Assembly: GCA_045611635.1 (NCBI GenBank)
Contig: JAZKXL010000054.1
Span: forward strand, 1 to 7,449
Length of the DNA: 7,449 nucleotides
Source: Fimenecus sp045611635
GTDB taxonomy: Bacteria; Bacillota; Clostridia; Oscillospirales; Acutalibacteraceae
Reading direction: 5' to 3'
Shown: one piece after another, positions 5,074-7,449 of the stretch
Numbering within the stretch: the first letter of the stretch is position 1
Layout: each line of letters begins with the position of its first letter
The notes under the pieces: generated by a model
Database searches by the model: none
Seen by the model: the letters and a program-made list of their open reading frames with translations, nothing else
Told to the model about the DNA's origin: nothing
Program-made: the position numbers and the translations under genes

Positions 5074-6924
5074 TTGGAAAATTTTGAATTTTTAGGTAAA
5101 CTTAACTTGCCTACAGATTTGAAAAAACTGAATATAACTGAACTTGAAACTCTTGCAACTGAAATTAGAAGTAAAATGATTAAAACTGTTTCGCAAAATG
5201 GTGGACATTTATCTTCGAATCTCGGTGTTGTTGAGTTGTCTATTGCTATGCACAAAATATTTAATTCACCAAATGATAAATTTGTGTGGGACGTTGGCCA
5301 TCAGGTGTATGCACATAAAATTCTTACTGGTAGAGTTGGTGATTTTGATACACTTAGAACTGAAAATGGTATTTCCGGCTTTTGTGCGCCCAATGAAAGT
5401 GAACATGATGTTTTTTATAGCGGACATTCAAGTACATCAATTTCTGCGGCTTTAGGTATTGCTGAAGCAAATAAAAAACTTGGTAAAAAAGATTATACAA
5501 TTGCTGTTATTGGTGATGGTGCGCTTACAGGCGGCATGGCTTATGAAGCCCTTAACAATGCGGGTCGTTCAGGAACTAGACTCATTGTAATACTTAATGA
5601 TAATGAAATGTCAATATCTGAAAATGTGGGTTCAATGGCTCGATATCTTGCGGTTGTTCGTTCAAAACCAAAATATAATAAGTTTAAGGCAAAAACTGAA
5701 AGTACATTAAATAAAATCCCATTAGTTGGTCTTGGAATTGCAAATATTGTTTCAAAAATTAAATCTAATATTAAAAACTCAATGTACGAAAGCACATTTT
5801 TTGAAGATTTGGGTTTTAAGTATATGGGACCAATTGACGGTCATAATTTGGAACATTTATGTGAAGCACTTGATAGTGCGAAACTTGTTAATTCTCCTGT
5901 GCTGCTGCATATCAGTACTATAAAAGGTAAAGGGTATAATTTTGCGGAAAAATCTCCAAGTACTTATCATGGTGTTTCAAAGTTTAATATTGAAACAGGG
6001 GAACCAAAATCAAGTGGTGCTAATTATTCATCTGAATTTGGTGACGAGTTATGTTTGTTAGCAAGTGAGAATGATAGAGTTTGTGCTATTACAGCGGCAA
6101 TGGCACTTGGTACAGGTCTTGAAGATTTTTCTAACAAATTTAGTGATAGATTTTATGACGTAGGAATTGCCGAACAACATGCAGTAACATTTGCATCTGG
6201 TCTTGCAAAAGGTGGAATGATACCAGTTGTTGCACTTTACTCAACTTTCTTGCAAAGAGCATACGACCAGTTAGTACACGACGGTACCTTACAAGAACAA
6301 AAGGTAATTATATGTGTTGACCGTGCTGGCTTTGTTGGTGAAGATGGTGTTACTCATCATGGTATTCTTGATGTATCATTTTTAAATAGTGTGCCTAAAG
6401 TAACTGTTTATTCTCCATTTACATTTAATGTGTTAAGAAAGAATTTGCGTAATGCTGTAAAAAATACTTCTAATCTTACAGTTATTCGTTATCCTCGTGG
6501 AGATGAAATTCAAATCCCCGAAAGTTACGTTATTACAAATAATGATTTTGATTACTTTGATAATAACAGTAAAAAACTCATTGTTACTTATGGTAGAATT
6601 ACTGCCGAAGTTATAAACGCAGTTGAAATATTAAAAGAAAACGGTGTAAATATTTCAATTTTATCACTTAATAAGATTAAGCCACTTTGTAATGATGTGT
6701 ACGATATCGCCTTAAAGCATACAAAAGTATATTTTTATGAAGAATCAATACGCTCAGGTAGTATTGGTCAAAGTTTTGCTGACGCATTATTTGAAATGAA
6801 TTACGATGGTATATATGAGCATATTGCCATTGAAGATTCTTTTGTACCACATGCATCAGTTGGTTCACTTATGAAAAAGTATAAGCTTGACCGTGATTCA
6901 ATAATTATAAAGTTTTCGGAGTAA
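5074..6924 (+). CDS. dxs: 1-deoxy-D-xylulose-5-phosphate synthase
   Basis: This 616-residue thiamine-diphosphate enzyme joins pyruvate and glyceraldehyde 3-phosphate to make DXP, the first step of the MEP isoprenoid route and a precursor for thiamine and pyridoxal synthesis. From the TTG start at 5074, the N-terminus (MENFEFLGKLNLPTDLKKLN) aligns with the normal family start. Landmarks are QNGGHLSSNLGVVEL (41-55, with His45), WDVGHQVYAHKILTGR (72-87), the cofactor motif GDGALTGG (147-154) ending at LNDN (174-177), GHSS (117-120), and the catalytic Glu367 in GIAEQHA. Substrate and proton residues Tyr389, Arg395, Arg417, Asp424, His428 and Arg475 are all present, at a constant offset of about three from the E. 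coli numbering. The C-terminal transketolase domain (about 500-616) ends in a normal place. Nothing looks damaged. It lies 14 nt after ispA and 4 nt before tlyA. Confidence 0.97.
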   Translation: MENFEFLGKLNLPTDLKKLNITELETLATEIRSKMIKTVSQNGGHLSSNLGVVELSIAMHKIFNSPNDKFVWDVGHQVYAHKILTGRVGDFDTLRTENGISGFCAPNESEHDVFYSGHSSTSISAALGIAEANKKLGKKDYTIAVIGDGALTGGMAYEALNNAGRSGTRLIVILNDNEMSISENVGSMARYLAVVRSKPKYNKFKAKTESTLNKIPLVGLGIANIVSKIKSNIKNSMYESTFFEDLGFKYMGPIDGHNLEHLCEALDSAKLVNSPVLLHISTIKGKGYNFAEKSPSTYHGVSKFNIETGEPKSSGANYSSEFGDELCLLASENDRVCAITAAMALGTGLEDFSNKFSDRFYDVGIAEQHAVTFASGLAKGGMIPVVALYSTFLQRAYDQLVHDGTLQEQKVIICVDRAGFVGEDGVTHHGILDVSFLNSVPKVTVYSPFTFNVLRKNLRNAVKNTSNLTVIRYPRGDEIQIPESYVITNNDFDYFDNNSKKLIVTYGRITAEVINAVEILKENGVNISILSLNKIKPLCNDVYDIALKHTKVYFYEESIRSGSIGQSFADALFEMNYDGIYEHIAIEDSFVPHASVGSLMKKYKLDRDSIIIKFSE

Positions 6925-6928
6925 TAAT

Positions 6929-7449
6929 ATGGCTGAAAAGAAAAGACTTGATACTGTTGTTGTTGATTTAGGATTTGCTGAGACTCGATCAAAAGCATCA
7001 GCAATTATAATGTCTGGTGAGATTTATGTAAACGGACAAAAAGAAACAAAAGCAGGATATACAGTAAAAGATACTGATAAAATTGAATTTAAGGGTAAAA
7101 AAATGCCTTTTGTTAGTAGGGGTGGATATAAACTGGAAAAGGCAATGAAAACATTTCCTATAAATCTTGAAAATTCTATTTGTATGGACATTGGTGCATC
7201 TACAGGTGGATTTACTGATTGTATGCTTCAATGTGGTGCAAGTAAAGTTTATGCAATTGATGTTGGTTATGGCCAACTAGCATGGAAACTTCGTCCTGAT
7301 GAAAGAGTAGTTAATCTTGAAAGAACTAATTTTAGATATCTTACAAAAGAAACTGTAACTGATGAAATTGACTTCGCAAGTATAGATGTTTCATTTATAT
7401 CTCTTAAAAAGATTTTGCCTGTACTTTTTGACTTCCTTAAAGATAATGG
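6929..7449 (+). CDS. tlyA: TlyA family rRNA (cytidine-2'-O)-methyltransferase, N-terminal part
   Basis: The window ends inside this gene after 173 codons; the family is about 270 residues, so roughly the last third is missing. An N-terminal S4 RNA-binding domain (about 5-58) starts KRLDTVVVDLGFAETRSKA and contains IIMSGEIYVNG. The linker FVSRGGYKLEKA (61-72) leads into a Rossmann-type FtsJ-like methyltransferase domain with the SAM motif DIGASTGGFTD (87-97), YAIDVGYGQLAWKLR (108-122), ERTNFRYL (131-138) and the SIDVSFISLKKILP segment (151-164). TlyA methylates the ribose of a cytidine in 16S and/or 23S rRNA and affects capreomycin susceptibility in some bacteria; the old 'haemolysin' label comes from overexpression studies. 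GGAG at 6918-6921 lies 7 nt before the ATG. The B. subtilis homologue yqxC follows dxs in the same way and is followed by argR and recN, so those genes may lie downstream. Confidence 0.95.
   Translation, partial: MAEKKRLDTVVVDLGFAETRSKASAIIMSGEIYVNGQKETKAGYTVKDTDKIEFKGKKMPFVSRGGYKLEKAMKTFPINLENSICMDIGASTGGFTDCMLQCGASKVYAIDVGYGQLAWKLRPDERVVNLERTNFRYLTKETVTDEIDFASIDVSFISLKKILPVLFDFLKDN

Noticed and set aside
6998..7276. 92-codon open frame on the minus strand within tlyA.
   Set aside because: It is antisense to clear TlyA motifs. The Cys-, Phe- and Ile-rich translation looks like a reverse-strand shadow of an AT-rich gene.
1..7449. Search for tRNA or rRNA genes, CRISPR repeats, insertion sequences, phage genes or a defence system.
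   Set aside because: Nothing supports any of these. Apart from the 156-base gap the window is filled by recognisable core genes on one strand, with uniform AT-rich composition and no direct repeats or transposase-like frames.

Overview
The window reads as a chromosomal core-gene segment of a low-GC, endospore-forming Firmicute, most likely a member of class Clostridia. The evidence is the visibly AT-rich sequence, the end of a spoIIIA sporulation operon, and a gene order (spoIIIAF-AG-AH, nusB, xseA, xseB, ispA, dxs, tlyA) that follows the spoIIIA-nusB-xseAB-ispA-dxs-yqxC order known from Bacillus subtilis. The genus cannot be read from the sequence alone. All genes are on the + strand. I see no mobile element, CRISPR array, tRNA or rRNA.

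Region 1 (1-1296) is the tail of the spoIIIA operon: the C-terminal end of spoIIIAF, then complete spoIIIAG and spoIIIAH. These encode parts of the trans-envelope channel that connects mother cell and forespore during engulfment.

Region 2 (1297-1452) is the only sizeable non-coding stretch. It holds a good sigma-A-type promoter (TTGAAT, 17-nt spacer with an extended -10 TG, TAAAAT), a short AT-rich leader, and a strong intrinsic terminator. The U-tract of that terminator ends at the base before the nusB Shine-Dalgarno. No promoter fits between terminator and gene, so nusB and everything after it must be reached by read-through. This suggests transcription attenuation in the leader of an operon whose first gene encodes an antitermination factor. 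A 10-codon open frame ending exactly at the terminator stem and a competing RNA pairing make the leader the most interesting part of the window.

Region 3 (1453-7449) is a tightly packed housekeeping operon with gaps of at most 14 nt or small overlaps. It contains nusB (transcription antitermination), a TsaD/Kae1-like M22-family protein that occupies the slot where B. subtilis has folD, xseA and xseB (the two subunits of exonuclease VII), ispA (farnesyl diphosphate synthase), dxs (first enzyme of the MEP isoprenoid pathway) and the first 173 codons of tlyA (rRNA 2'-O-methyltransferase). The dxs and ispA products act at the entry and exit of isoprenoid precursor synthesis. The M22 protein has kept the metal-site His pair of its family but has lost several TsaD signature residues. 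It is probably a paralog of unknown function and not the tRNA t6A enzyme.
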